From NCBI GenBank assembly GCA_019414025.1, contig DXMU01000036.1:6166-70165 (forward strand): a DNA stretch of 64,000 bases. Reading direction: 5' to 3'. The translations under genes were made by a program, and so were the position numbers. The notes below the pieces were generated by a model. The model saw only the letters and a program-made list of their open reading frames with translations. It was not told the DNA's origin and searched no databases. The stretch's first letter is position 1. Each line of letters begins with the position of its first letter. Of this stretch, positions 16,130 through 24,750 are shown piece after piece. Origin of the DNA: Collinsella sp. (lineage in GTDB: Bacteria > Actinomycetota > Coriobacteriia > Coriobacteriales > Coriobacteriaceae).

Positions 16130-16939
16130 ATGCTTCAGGCACTTCTGCTCGCCATCTGGGCGGGTCTGTGCACTTGGGACCAGTTCGGTCCCCACCTGGG
16201 CTTCCGCAAGCCCCTGCTGGCATCCGTCGGCGTCGGCATCATCCTCGGTGACATGACGACCGCCATCATGATCGGCGCGACCATGGAGCTCATGTGGCTC
16301 GGCGTCAACAACATCGGCGCTTATGTTCCGCCGGATGTCATCTCCGGCACCATCGTCGGTGCCGCCCTGGGCATCATGGGTTCCACCGACACCGCCAGCG
16401 CCATCGCCCTGGCAGTCGCCATCGGCATCCCCACCGCCACCTTGGTTCAGCAGCTGAACATCTTGGTCATGACCACTAACGTCTCGCTTGTCCACGGTGC
16501 CGACAAGGCCATCGAGTCCGGTAAGTTCAACGCCGTCAACAAGTTCTTCTGGACCGGCGCCCTGTGCTTCTTCCTGACCCGCGCCGTTCCCGTCTTCATC
16601 GCCACGGGCATCGGCTCCTTCGTGATCGAGGACATCATGGCCTTCCTGCAGAACCAGGTTCCGTGGGTCCTCACCGGCTTCTCCACCGCCGGTGGCATGA
16701 TGCCCGCCGTCGGTCTGGCCATGCTCCTCACCATGATGATGAAGAAGAACATGTGGATCTTCCTGCTGCTCGGCTTTATCATGGCCGCCTTCCTCAACGT
16801 CCCGACCGTGGGCATCGCGCTCGCCGCTTGCGCCGCCGCCGGCGTGTGGGACGTCATTACCGAGGGCCAGAAGAATCAACCCGCCCCTGCCGCCGCCTCT
16901 GCCGCCGGCTCCGATGATGACGAGGAGTACGATCTCTAA
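16130..16939 (+). CDS. PTS EIIC, mannose/fructose/sorbose family
   Basis: A 269-residue membrane channel subunit. It starts MLQALLLAIWAGLCTWDQFG and contains the conserved GATMELMWLGV and AYVPPDVISGTIVGAA segments. Several hydrophobic helices fill residues 1-250 and the tail is acidic. The stop overlaps the EIID start by one base (TAATG), so the two are coupled. Substrate inferred only from context. Confidence 0.92.
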   Translation: MLQALLLAIWAGLCTWDQFGPHLGFRKPLLASVGVGIILGDMTTAIMIGATMELMWLGVNNIGAYVPPDVISGTIVGAALGIMGSTDTASAIALAVAIGIPTATLVQQLNILVMTTNVSLVHGADKAIESGKFNAVNKFFWTGALCFFLTRAVPVFIATGIGSFVIEDIMAFLQNQVPWVLTGFSTAGGMMPAVGLAMLLTMMMKKNMWIFLLLGFIMAAFLNVPTVGIALAACAAAGVWDVITEGQKNQPAPAAASAAGSDDDEEYDL

Positions 16940-17769
16940 TGGGTAAGATCTCCAACTCCACCCTGAACAAGGTCCTGCTGCGCACCCAGGGTTGCCAATT
17001 CGCGCACAACTACGAGCGCATGCAGTCGCTGTCCCTGACCTACTGCTTTGCCCCTGTCCTCGAGGAGCTCTACAAGGACGCCCCCAAGGAGGAGCGCGTT
17101 AACGCCATGAAGCGCCACCTCGAGTACTTCAACACCCACCCGCTCGCGATCCCCTTCATCCTTGGCATCACCGCCGCCCTGGAGGAGACCACGGATGAGG
17201 ATCAGAAGGACACCGTCGTCGGCATCAAGACCTCCCTCATGGGTCCCTTCGCCGGCCTTGGTGACTCCCTGCTGAACCTCACCTGGTTCCCGATCGCCGG
17301 CTCCATCGGCGCATCTATGTGCGTCGACAACGGCTCCATTGTGGGTCCGCTCGTGATGTTCTTGCTCATCAACCTGCTGTACTGGCCGCTGAAGTACTTC
17401 GGCCTGCACAAGGGTTACGAGATGGGCATGGAGCTCGTCGAGAAGGCGGGCGTCCAGGTCTTCGACCGTCTGGGCAACCTCGCCAACGTGCTGGGCGTCA
17501 TGGTCACCGGCGGCCTGATCGCCACGACCGTTAAGCTCAAGCTTGCCGTGCAGTTCGCCTTCGGTGAGGGTGACCCGCTGGTGCTCCAGGACCAGCTCGA
17601 TAAGGTGTTGCCCTTCCTGCTGCCTGTCGTTCTGACTTTCATCTGCTATCGCCTGCTCAAGAAGGGCCAGGGCAAGAACTCCGCCCAGATCATCATCGGT
17701 CTGATTGTGTTCTCCCTTGTGTTCGCCGCTATCGGTTTCTACTTCCCGGCGTTCAAGATCTTCGCCTAA
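16939..17769 (+). CDS. PTS EIID, mannose/fructose/sorbose family
   Basis: A 276-residue membrane partner of EIIC found only in this PTS family. The start FAHNYERMQSLSLTYCFAPV, the middle GPFAGLGDSLLNLTWFPIAG and a hydrophobic C-terminus are typical. It completes a four-component permease. A strong GC-rich hairpin follows before the sulfatase gene. Confidence 0.92.
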   Translation: MGKISNSTLNKVLLRTQGCQFAHNYERMQSLSLTYCFAPVLEELYKDAPKEERVNAMKRHLEYFNTHPLAIPFILGITAALEETTDEDQKDTVVGIKTSLMGPFAGLGDSLLNLTWFPIAGSIGASMCVDNGSIVGPLVMFLLINLLYWPLKYFGLHKGYEMGMELVEKAGVQVFDRLGNLANVLGVMVTGGLIATTVKLKLAVQFAFGEGDPLVLQDQLDKVLPFLLPVVLTFICYRLLKKGQGKNSAQIIIGLIVFSLVFAAIGFYFPAFKIFA

Positions 17770-17801
17770 TCGCGAGCTTATCAAAAGGCAAATCGTTTGA
17801 T

Positions 17802-17829
17802 GCCCGCGCCCCGCATGCCGGGCGCGGGC
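17802..17829 (+). terminator. GC-rich hairpin between EIID and sulfatase
   Basis: GCCCGCGCCC (17802-17811) and GGGCGCGGGC (17820-17829) form a perfect 10-bp stem, followed by CTCGTTGTC. There is no clear T-run, so it may be a partial terminator that lowers sulfatase expression relative to the PTS. Confidence 0.5.
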
Positions 17830-17938
17830 CTCGTTGTCTCATGTGCTCTCCATCGTGCGCGATCGGGGTGCGCTCCATTATGCCCATGTGCCTTTGGCGT
17901 ATCGCCATCTGGCAAATCCAACTATCGAAAGGATGCCA

Positions 17939-19435
17939 ATGAGAACCGTCCTCGTGCTCATGGATACTCTGCGTCGCGACGTCCTGTCGTGCTACAACCC
18001 CGCAACCGACGTCCAGACCCCCAATCTCGATGCCTTTGCCGAGCGTTCCTGCGTGTTCGACAACCACTGGATCGGCTCGGCTCCCTGCATGCCTGCCCGC
18101 CGCGACATCCTCACCGGTCGCTACAACTTCCTCGAGCGCCCCTGGGGCCCCATCGAGCCCTTCGATGTGACGCTGCCGGCCTGCCTGCGCGCGAACGGCA
18201 ACTTCTGCCACATCACCACCGACCACTGCCACTACCTACGCACCGGTGGCGAGGGCTACCTCCAGGAGTTCAACACCTGGGATTACTACCGCGGCCAGGA
18301 GGGCGACCCGTGGGTCAGCCGCATCGATGAGCCGAATAACATGCCCGAGACCTTCTACGGGCGCGTGCGCGAGCAGTACCAGAAGAACCGTCAGCTCTGG
18401 CCCAACGAAGAGGACATGCCGAGCCCCAAGACCTTCCAGTCCGCCTGCGACTGGATCGACGGCAATGCTGGGGCCGACGACTTCTTCCTTATGGTTGAGA
18501 CCTTCGACCCGCACGAGCCCTTCGATGTGCCCGACAAGTACATGGAGATGTACGGCGGCACTGGCGAGCTCGACCGCGACTACTTCGAGATTCCTGAGTA
18601 CAAGCGCGTCTCCGCCACCGACGTCAACAAGGGCGCGGAGGACTACCTGCAGCGCCGCTACAAGGCCCTCGTCACCATGACCGACCGCTGGTTTGGTAGG
18701 CTCATCGACAAGCTCGAGGAGCGCGGGATGCTGGACGATACCATGGTCATGGTCACCACCGACCACGGCTATTTCCTGGGCGAGCGCGACTACATGGGCA
18801 AAAACTACATGCACCTGTATAACGAGCTCGCGCATCTGCCGTTCATTGTGCACTTCCCGGGTAACGCCCGCGCCGGCGAGCATGCCCGCCAGCTCACTCA
18901 GGCAATCGACATCATGCCCACGGTGCTTGAAGCCCACGGCTGCGAGATTCCCGCAGATGTGTGCGGCACCTCCCTCGTGCCGCTCATGACGGATGCTGAC
19001 GCGCCCACGCGTGGCTACGCCCTGTACGGCGTGCACGCCATGACCGTCAACGTCACCGACGGCCGCTACACCTACTTCCGCGCGCCGGTCGCCGGCAACC
19101 AGCCGTGCTTCGAGTACACCGCACTGCCGCACACCATCCGCAAAAAGATGGGTTCGGACTGCCCGGAGGAGATTGAGTGTGGCCGCTACTTCAAACGCAC
19201 CAAGTACCCGCTGTTCAAGATCCCCTGTAAGAAGCCGGCCCAGATCGAGGGAGCCACGCCGCTCGCCGAGGTCGAGCAGACGATGCTGTTCGACCTTGAG
19301 AGTGACTACGGCCAGGTTAATAATCTCGCCGGCAAGGACGACCACGCCGAACAGCGCATGATTGACCTGCTGCTGCGCGGCCTGGAGGAGCATGAGTCCC
19401 CGGCCGAGCAAAAGGAGCGCCTGGGCTTGGCCTAA
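17939..19435 (+). CDS. Cysteine-type sulfatase, cytoplasmic (first of two)
   Basis: A 498-residue sulfatase of the alkaline phosphatase superfamily. The start RTVLVLMDTLRRDVLSCYNP supplies metal-binding Asp residues; Cys50 in APCMPARRDILTGR is the CxPxR residue that becomes formylglycine. The metal motif TTDHGYFLGE lies near residue 278. There is no signal peptide, so it must act inside the cell on a sugar already imported. AAAGGA lies 6 bp before the ATG at 17939; an in-frame ATG at 17933 is less well placed. The substrate is unknown. Confidence 0.9.
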   Translation: MRTVLVLMDTLRRDVLSCYNPATDVQTPNLDAFAERSCVFDNHWIGSAPCMPARRDILTGRYNFLERPWGPIEPFDVTLPACLRANGNFCHITTDHCHYLRTGGEGYLQEFNTWDYYRGQEGDPWVSRIDEPNNMPETFYGRVREQYQKNRQLWPNEEDMPSPKTFQSACDWIDGNAGADDFFLMVETFDPHEPFDVPDKYMEMYGGTGELDRDYFEIPEYKRVSATDVNKGAEDYLQRRYKALVTMTDRWFGRLIDKLEERGMLDDTMVMVTTDHGYFLGERDYMGKNYMHLYNELAHLPFIVHFPGNARAGEHARQLTQAIDIMPTVLEAHGCEIPADVCGTSLVPLMTDADAPTRGYALYGVHAMTVNVTDGRYTYFRAPVAGNQPCFEYTALPHTIRKKMGSDCPEEIECGRYFKRTKYPLFKIPCKKPAQIEGATPLAEVEQTMLFDLESDYGQVNNLAGKDDHAEQRMIDLLLRGLEEHESPAEQKERLGLA

Positions 19436-19454
19436 GATTCATGCGGTGATTGTG

Positions 19455-19499
19455 CGGGCCGGATGCGCCGCCTCGGGTAAGGAGGTGGTTTCCGGCCCG
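19455..19499 (+). other. Hairpin between sulfatase and maturase genes
   Basis: CGGGCCGGA (19455-19463) and TCCGGCCCG (19491-19499) form a 9-bp stem enclosing 27 bases that include GGAGG. With no T-run it is more likely a regulatory or processing structure than a terminator. Confidence 0.4.
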
Positions 19500-19538
19500 A
19501 TGAGTGAGGGCTAGCCTGTGCGAAGGGGGGTATGTGCC

Positions 19539-20639
19539 ATGTGCGCGAAGCATATTGGCTTTTTGATAAAACCGGCATCGAGTGCTTGCAACATGCGGTG
19601 CAGGTACTGCTTTTACTGCGATGTCGCTGCTCATCGCGAGGAGCGGAGCGCCCGCGTCATGGGCGAAGACGTGGCAAGTGCCATCATCGACCGTGCACTC
19701 GCCGTGGCGAGTGATGCGCACATTTCTTTCGCCTTCCAGGGCGGCGAGCCCACCCTGGCCGGCCTTGACTTCTTCCATTCGTTCGTCGCGCGGGTGGAGG
19801 AGCGCCGTGAGAACCAGCGGGTGAGCTGGGCGTTGCAGACCAACGGCTACCTGATCGAAGAGGAATGGGCCGAGTTCTTCCGCGAGCACGGGTTCCTCAT
19901 CGGAGTCTCGGTTGACGCTTATCGCGACCTGCACGATTCGATGCGTCCCGATGCGCACGGTGCCGCTACGTACGCGCGCGTCATGAGCGGCGTTCGCCTG
20001 CTGCGCGAGCGCGGCGTGGACGTCAACATACTCTCGGTCCTCACCTCGCAGATGGCGGCGCATCCACAGCGCGTCTTCTCCTTCATCAAGCAGGAGAAGA
20101 TCACCCATATCCAGTTCATCCCGTGCCTGCCGGGCCTCGACGATGAGCGGGACACGTTCTCGCTCGACCCGCGTGCCTTCTCCTCGTTCTACCGCCGCTT
20201 GTTCGACTTGTGGTGGCGCGAGCTCGGTGCTGGGCGCTATGTGAGCATCTGGCTGTTCGAGAACGTCATGCAGATGGCGCTCGGGCAGTTTCCGTCGCAG
20301 TGCGGTATGCTCGGCCGCTGCGCTCCGCAGTTCGTGGTGGAAAGCGACGGTTCGGTGTATCCGTGCGACTTCTATGCGCTGGATGAGTACCGCGTGGGCG
20401 ATATTCGCGTCGATTCCCTTGAGGCAATGGCGACCTGTGAGACCATGCGCATGTTTTTGAACGAGCCGCGTCGCGATTGCGCGCGGTGCGCCGATTGCCC
20501 CTTTGAGGGCATTTGCCATCGCAACTGCAAGCGCCTGAACATCGCCTATTACGATGCGGGCTACTGCGGGCTGCGTGAGTTTTTGGAGTACGCCTATCCC
20601 GGCCTGCAGCGCGTGGCTCGCATGTTCACGCGGCGCTGA
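19539..20639 (+). CDS. Anaerobic sulfatase-maturating radical SAM enzyme
   Basis: A 366-residue radical SAM/SPASM enzyme that oxidises the sulfatase cysteine to formylglycine without oxygen. The SAM cluster motif is Cys17-x3-Cys21-x2-Cys24 (ACNMRCRYCFYCD), followed by FQGGEPTL. The SPASM cysteines are in CGMLGRCAPQF, YPCDFYAL and CADCPFEGICHRNCKR. The ATG at 19539 has AGGGGGG ahead; a GTG at 19518 is an alternative. Its place between the two sulfatases, both with Cys motifs, makes the partner relation clear. Confidence 0.93.
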   Translation: MCAKHIGFLIKPASSACNMRCRYCFYCDVAAHREERSARVMGEDVASAIIDRALAVASDAHISFAFQGGEPTLAGLDFFHSFVARVEERRENQRVSWALQTNGYLIEEEWAEFFREHGFLIGVSVDAYRDLHDSMRPDAHGAATYARVMSGVRLLRERGVDVNILSVLTSQMAAHPQRVFSFIKQEKITHIQFIPCLPGLDDERDTFSLDPRAFSSFYRRLFDLWWRELGAGRYVSIWLFENVMQMALGQFPSQCGMLGRCAPQFVVESDGSVYPCDFYALDEYRVGDIRVDSLEAMATCETMRMFLNEPRRDCARCADCPFEGICHRNCKRLNIAYYDAGYCGLREFLEYAYPGLQRVARMFTRR

Positions 20640-20740
20640 TCCTGCCCGGGTTTTGCCTCGTCGTAGTTGTGTGGGGCTCTGCGCCCCTCCCGCCTTGACC
20701 ACTCAATCTTCATCCCGTTCCCGTGAGTTTGGAGTTCCCT

Positions 20741-22225
20741 ATGCCCCAGCAACCCAACGTTCTCCTTATCATGTGCGACCAGATGCGCGGCGACTGCCTG
20801 GGTATCGACGGCCATCCGGACGTGCAGACGCCCTACTTGGACACGCTCGCCGCCGACGGCATGCTGTTCGAGAACGCCTACTCCGCCTGCCCGAGTTGCA
20901 TCCCGGCGCGCGCCGCCCTCTTTTGCGGCAAGACGCCCGCGGGCACGGGCCGCGTGGGTTACCAGGACGGTATCGCGTGGGAGTACGACCATATGCTCGC
21001 GCAGGAGATGCGCGACGGCGGCTACCAGACCGCCGTGGTAGGCAAGATGCACGTGCATCCGCCGCGTTTGGGCTGCGGCTTCGAGCACATGCGCCTGCAT
21101 GACGGCTACATCGGCCACTACCGCAAGGCGAACCTGCCGTACTGGATGCACCAGAACGTCTCCGACGACTACATGCGCTTCCTCAAAAATGAACTGGGCG
21201 AATTCGCCGACGTGAACGGTTCGGGCGTTGAGAACAACTCCTGGATCACCCATCCCTGGGCCTACGAGGAGCGCCTGCACCCCACCAACTGGGTGGTGGA
21301 CGAGTCCATCCGCTTTTTGGAGACCCGCGATCGCACGCGCCCGTTCTTCCTCATGACGAGCTTCGTGCGGCCCCACCCGCCCTTCGACGCGCCGCAGACC
21401 TACTTCGATCTGTACCGCGACATGGAGCTGCGCGCGCCTGCCGCTGGCGATTGGGATGACGCCGATGCCACCGAGCGCGATGGCATGATCTTGGACAGCG
21501 TGCACGGCTGCCGCGACGCCGAGCTGCGCCGCGAGGCCATGGCGGGCTATTATGCCTGCATCACACATATGGACCACCAGATCGGCCGGCTCATCACGGC
21601 GCTCGAGAACGACGAGACCTACCACGACACCGTGATCGTGTTCTGCTCCGACCACGGCGAGATGCTCTTTGACCACAGTCTCTTTCGCAAGGTGTTGCCC
21701 TACGAGGGCTCCGCGCGCATCCCCTTCATCGTGCACGTGGGCAAAAACGTCGATGTGCCGGGCGGCGAGCGCGTTCGCGGCGTGAGCGAGAGCACGGTGG
21801 AACTCATGGACCTTATGCCCACCATCCTCGAGGCGTGCGACCTGCCCGTGCCCGAGGGCGTGGAGGGCGCCTCGCTCATGGGCGAGCTTACCGGCGCCGC
21901 GCCGCTGAACCGTGCATACCTGCACGGCGAGCACAGCGGCAGCCGCGAGCAGTCCAACCAGTGGATCGTGACCCCGCATGACAAGTACATCTGGTTCACA
22001 CGGACCGGGATGGAGCAGTATTTCGACCTGGACGCCGATCCGCGTGAGGAGCACGACCTCATCGACGCTCCGGAGCGCGCCGCGCGCATCGCCGTGCTCC
22101 GTGCCTGCCTGATTGAGGAGCTCGCTGGTCGCGAAGAGGGATATGTTCGTGACGGCGAGTTGGTGGCGGGACGTGCGCCCGCCGTTATGCTTGAGCGCCC
22201 CCGGCCCTCGCGCCTCCAACGTTAA
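20741..22225 (+). CDS. Cysteine-type sulfatase, cytoplasmic (second of two)
   Basis: A 494-residue sulfatase. It begins MPQQPNVLLIMCDQMRGD, has Cys53 in the CxPxR motif (CPSCIPARAALFCGK), and the metal motif CSDHGEMLFDH near residue 305. No signal peptide is present. It differs clearly in sequence from the first sulfatase, so the two probably remove sulfate from different positions or sugars. GGAG precedes the ATG at 20741; a GTG at 20723 is less likely. Confidence 0.9.
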   Translation: MPQQPNVLLIMCDQMRGDCLGIDGHPDVQTPYLDTLAADGMLFENAYSACPSCIPARAALFCGKTPAGTGRVGYQDGIAWEYDHMLAQEMRDGGYQTAVVGKMHVHPPRLGCGFEHMRLHDGYIGHYRKANLPYWMHQNVSDDYMRFLKNELGEFADVNGSGVENNSWITHPWAYEERLHPTNWVVDESIRFLETRDRTRPFFLMTSFVRPHPPFDAPQTYFDLYRDMELRAPAAGDWDDADATERDGMILDSVHGCRDAELRREAMAGYYACITHMDHQIGRLITALENDETYHDTVIVFCSDHGEMLFDHSLFRKVLPYEGSARIPFIVHVGKNVDVPGGERVRGVSESTVELMDLMPTILEACDLPVPEGVEGASLMGELTGAAPLNRAYLHGEHSGSREQSNQWIVTPHDKYIWFTRTGMEQYFDLDADPREEHDLIDAPERAARIAVLRACLIEELAGREEGYVRDGELVAGRAPAVMLERPRPSRLQR

Positions 22226-22240
22226 GAGAAAGGCCTATCC

Positions 22241-22852
22241 ATGGATATGAAGACGATCGGCATTGTGGTCGTAGTGGTTGCGGTCGGGTTCACCATTTAC
22301 ATGGAGGTCCAAAAGCGCACAACCTTCGCCAAGCTCGAGGCGTACCTGCGCGAGGGCGACCTCAACAACTACCTCAAGGTCCTGAACCGCCCGCTCACTA
22401 GCGTGCTGTACCCCAAGTACAACGTGCTTTTCATGCGCTTGAACGCAGCTCTTGCCATGGATGACGTCGAGGCATCCGAGCGCATCATCCGCGAGATGGG
22501 TTCGCTCAAGATGAGCGAGGAGCAGACACTCGCGCTGGCGGCAAAGGCGTTCTCCTTCTACGTGGAGATCGGGGATGAGCCCCACGCACGCGAGGTGCTC
22601 TCCTACCTCGAGGAGCACGGTGATCGCGAGGCTGCGCGTGCCGACCGTCGCACCTATGACGTCTTCCTCAAGGGCTCGTATGCCTATATCGACGAGATGG
22701 AGCGCGCGTTGTCGGAGGCGGCTGGCATGGAAGAGGCCCTGCTCTGCCAGATGCTCTCGGTTCAGTACGAGAACAAGGGTGACGAGGGGCGCGCCGCGTC
22801 CTATTGCGAGCGCGCTGAGCGGACGCTCGCAGCAGCCATGCCTGACAAGTAG
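22241..22852 (+). CDS. Membrane-anchored helical-repeat protein, unknown function
   Basis: A 203-residue protein with one N-terminal membrane helix (residues about 5-22, IGIVVVVVAVGFTIYM) and a cytoplasmic or external part rich in paired helices, resembling TPR repeats (LNAALAMDDVEASERIIREM, ALAAKAFSFYVEIGDEPHAR). It follows the second sulfatase by 15 bp with its own GAGAAAGG, so it is probably co-transcribed. I do not recognise a named family. A role as scaffold in the sulfated sugar system is only a guess. Confidence 0.65.
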   Translation: MDMKTIGIVVVVVAVGFTIYMEVQKRTTFAKLEAYLREGDLNNYLKVLNRPLTSVLYPKYNVLFMRLNAALAMDDVEASERIIREMGSLKMSEEQTLALAAKAFSFYVEIGDEPHAREVLSYLEEHGDREAARADRRTYDVFLKGSYAYIDEMERALSEAAGMEEALLCQMLSVQYENKGDEGRAASYCERAERTLAAAMPDK

Positions 22853-22873
22853 GGAAGAGTCTAGGCGCTTCAT

Positions 22874-23123
22874 ATGCTAGCAATCGTATTCGCCATTGCG
22901 TTTTTCGCCTCTACCATCAGTGCCATCTGCGGTGTCGGCGGGGCATCATCATTAAGCCCGTGATGGACGCCGTGGGTGTCGCCGACGTGGCGACCATCAA
23001 CTTCCTGTCCGGATGCACCGCGAGGACAACATCGGGCACTTCGCCATGAGCGTTTCCACCGCGCTGCTGCTCGACGTCGTCTACGCGTGCATCTTCAACC
23101 AGGATTACTTCGCTAACTACTAG
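22874..23123 (+). pseudogene. Broken TauE/SafE exporter fragment
   Basis: The frame starts MLAIVFAIAFFASTISAICG, like the N-terminus of TauE/SafE exporters. A one-base slip at about 22938 then stops it; the next frame continues GIIIKPVMDAVGVADVATIN, matching the intact exporter at 23354. After about 23014 the similarity ends and an unrelated hydrophobic tail (FAMSVSTALLLDVVYACIF) closes at 23123. It is a frameshifted, deleted copy beside a working paralogue. Confidence 0.7.
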
Positions 23124-23353
23124 CGGCGTGTCGAGACGGTGCGCGGGCCATTGATGGACTCGGCAGGCAGATTGGCGGGGACGCCTAGCCCTTGGCGCAA
23201 CGGTGCTCCGCATGAGCGGCGTAAATAGGGACATATCGCGCAGCAGCGTTCGAGATATGTAAAAGTCCACAACCATACGCTGCGGTTTTGAATGATACGA
23301 ACGCTTGCAATTCGTTGCATAGGGTGTTGCTCGATCGATAGGAGCTTGTTCGG

Positions 23354-24151
23354 ATGGGTCCTCAATACATCTTGGTCTTCGCGGTATGCTTCCTGGCGTC
23401 GCTTCTGGGGCCGCTCTGTGGCATCGGCGGCGGCGTGATCATCAAGCCCGTGGTCGACGCGATGAACGTCATGAGCGTGAGCACGGTGAGCTTCCTCTCG
23501 AGCATGTCGGTGCTCATCATGTCGCTCTCCACGCTCGCGCAGAACGCGGCGAGCGGGCAGTCTGATATCGACGCGCGGGCGATGTCGCCCATCGCCGTCA
23601 GCTCCGCGGTGGGCGGCGTGATCGGCAAGATGTTGTTCAACCGGCTGGGGTCCGTGTTCCCCGACGCCGAGCTCGTCGGCGCGGTCCAGGCCGCCGTGCT
23701 CATCGTGCTCGCCGTCCTCGTGCTGGCCTACACGCTCAACAAGGCGCGCATCAAGGGCCTCAAGCTCGAGAATGCGTGGGCGCAGGCGCTCATAGGGTTC
23801 TGCGCCGGGGCGTGCTGGTCCTTCCTCGGCATCGGCGGCGGCCCCTTCAACCTGGCCATCCTCGTCTTCTTCTTCGCCATGGAGAGCAAGCCCGCCGCGC
23901 AGGCGTCGCTGTTCATCATCGCGTTCTCGCAGACGGCGAGCCTCATCTACACGCTGGCCACGGGCAGCGTGCCCGCGTTCCTCCCCGTGGTCCTGCTGGG
24001 CATGGCGGCGATGGCGGTGCTTGGGTCGGTCGTGGGGCGCCGCCTGCTGCGCCGGATGGACTCGGCGGCGGTCGATAAGCTCTACGTGTTCGCCCTCGTG
24101 CTCATCATCGTGATCTGCACGTACAATTTCATCCGGTTCTCGGTGCTCTAG
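23354..24151 (+). CDS. TauE/SafE-family sulfite/sulfate exporter
   Basis: A 265-residue membrane protein with about eight helices in two related halves. The repeated signatures GPLCGIGGGVIIKPVVDAM near the start and FLGIGGGPFNLAILVFFFAM in the second half define the family, which moves sulfite, sulfate or other sulfur-containing anions. Placed after two cytoplasmic sulfatases, its likely job is to export sulfate released inside the cell. GATAGGAG precedes the ATG. Confidence 0.85.
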   Translation: MGPQYILVFAVCFLASLLGPLCGIGGGVIIKPVVDAMNVMSVSTVSFLSSMSVLIMSLSTLAQNAASGQSDIDARAMSPIAVSSAVGGVIGKMLFNRLGSVFPDAELVGAVQAAVLIVLAVLVLAYTLNKARIKGLKLENAWAQALIGFCAGACWSFLGIGGGPFNLAILVFFFAMESKPAAQASLFIIAFSQTASLIYTLATGSVPAFLPVVLLGMAAMAVLGSVVGRRLLRRMDSAAVDKLYVFALVLIIVICTYNFIRFSVL

Positions 24152-24237
24152 TTCTTCGCCCCGAAACGGGATGCCGCGATAATGGAGCTGGAGCGCGGGC
24201 CTTCCTCTTCTGCCTTGAGAAGGTCGCCGTGTCCCGC

Positions 24238-24390
24238 TCGTCTCATGAGCGCCGATGGTGTTGAAGTCCTCTTGGCAATAAGTCGCGGCAGCGTCAGCCG
24301 CCAATTCAAAAAAGCCACAGGCGGAAGGCAAACCGCTTCAAAGCAAATTCACCCTCCAACAAATAGTGGATCCCCAACAAAGTCTTTAGC
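24238..24390 (+). pseudogene. Decayed 3' remnant of the histidine phosphatase gene
   Basis: The sequence encodes SADGVEVLLAISRGSVSRQF, matching GADGIETLLAVSHGSASRQF of the intact gene at 12224, with the catalytic His changed to Arg. After a deletion and frame change it continues KFTLQQIVDPQQSL and stop, matching the intact C-terminus. It is plainly a second, broken copy of the same gene end. Confidence 0.8.
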
Positions 24391-24436
24391 CTGAGCGAGC
24401 AGAGTTAAGCAGGCGTCAACGTGTCGTCTCCCAAGC
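24375..24436. repeat. 62-bp direct repeat, right copy
   Basis: This copy matches 12830-12891 at 59 of 62 bases and covers the last codons of the phosphatase remnant and the bases after its stop. It marks the right edge of the sugar island, just before the ribosomal protein operon. Confidence 0.85.
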
Positions 24437-24481
24437 CCGGCAGAGCAGCAACCTTAATATATTTCGCCGCCGCTCTGCCGG
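24437..24481. terminator. Hairpin after the phosphatase remnant
   Basis: CCGGCAGAGC (24437-24446) and GCTCTGCCGG (24472-24481) form a 10-bp perfect stem with an AT-rich 25-base loop. There is no T-run, so its terminator function is uncertain. Confidence 0.45.
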
Positions 24482-24542
24482 CCCCAGGCGACTCCGCGCA
24501 CTTTACCTGCGTAAACAATGTGAGTGAAATATGAATCTCGAT

Positions 24543-24567
24543 GGATACGCCCGCAGCCGTGTATACT
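24543..24567 (+). promoter_or_regulatory. Promoter-like element of the ribosomal protein operon
   Basis: TATACT (24562-24567) is a good -10 box about 185 bp before rplC. The stretch 24543-24566 (GGATACGCCC, then CGTGTATAC at its end) recurs at 26408-26431 ahead of rplB with 21 of 24 bases the same. No standard -35 box is visible, so an activator or a variant promoter may be involved. Confidence 0.5.
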
Positions 24568-24678
24568 AAACAGCTGTGTGAAACCAGGGGAGTATTCTGG
24601 CTGGACAAAATGCCTGCTTAATAGGGTTGTCAGGTAGTCCGGACGCAATACAAGGCTGGGGAGCATGTCGTGTAAGTA

Positions 24679-24730
24679 GTGGTCCTCTAGGGGCGTACGC
24701 TCGGTGGCGTACGCATTGTCCCAAGACCAC
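24679..24730 (+). promoter_or_regulatory. Structured leader of rplC
   Basis: An outer stem GTGGTC/GACCAC (24679-24684, 24725-24730) encloses an inner perfect stem of two GCGTACGC copies (24693-24700, 24707-24714) with a 6-base loop. It lies 21 bp before the rplC start. Ribosomal protein operons are commonly controlled by such leaders, where a product protein (often L4) binds. The ligand here is not shown. Confidence 0.5.
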
Positions 24731-24750
24731 GCGAGAGTTGGGATCATATC

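Noticed and set aside
12830..24436. The bracketed island as an integrative element or prophage.
   Set aside because: There is no integrase, relaxase or phage gene between the repeats; only the repeat itself supports mobility, so it is kept as a finding and not annotated as a mobile element.
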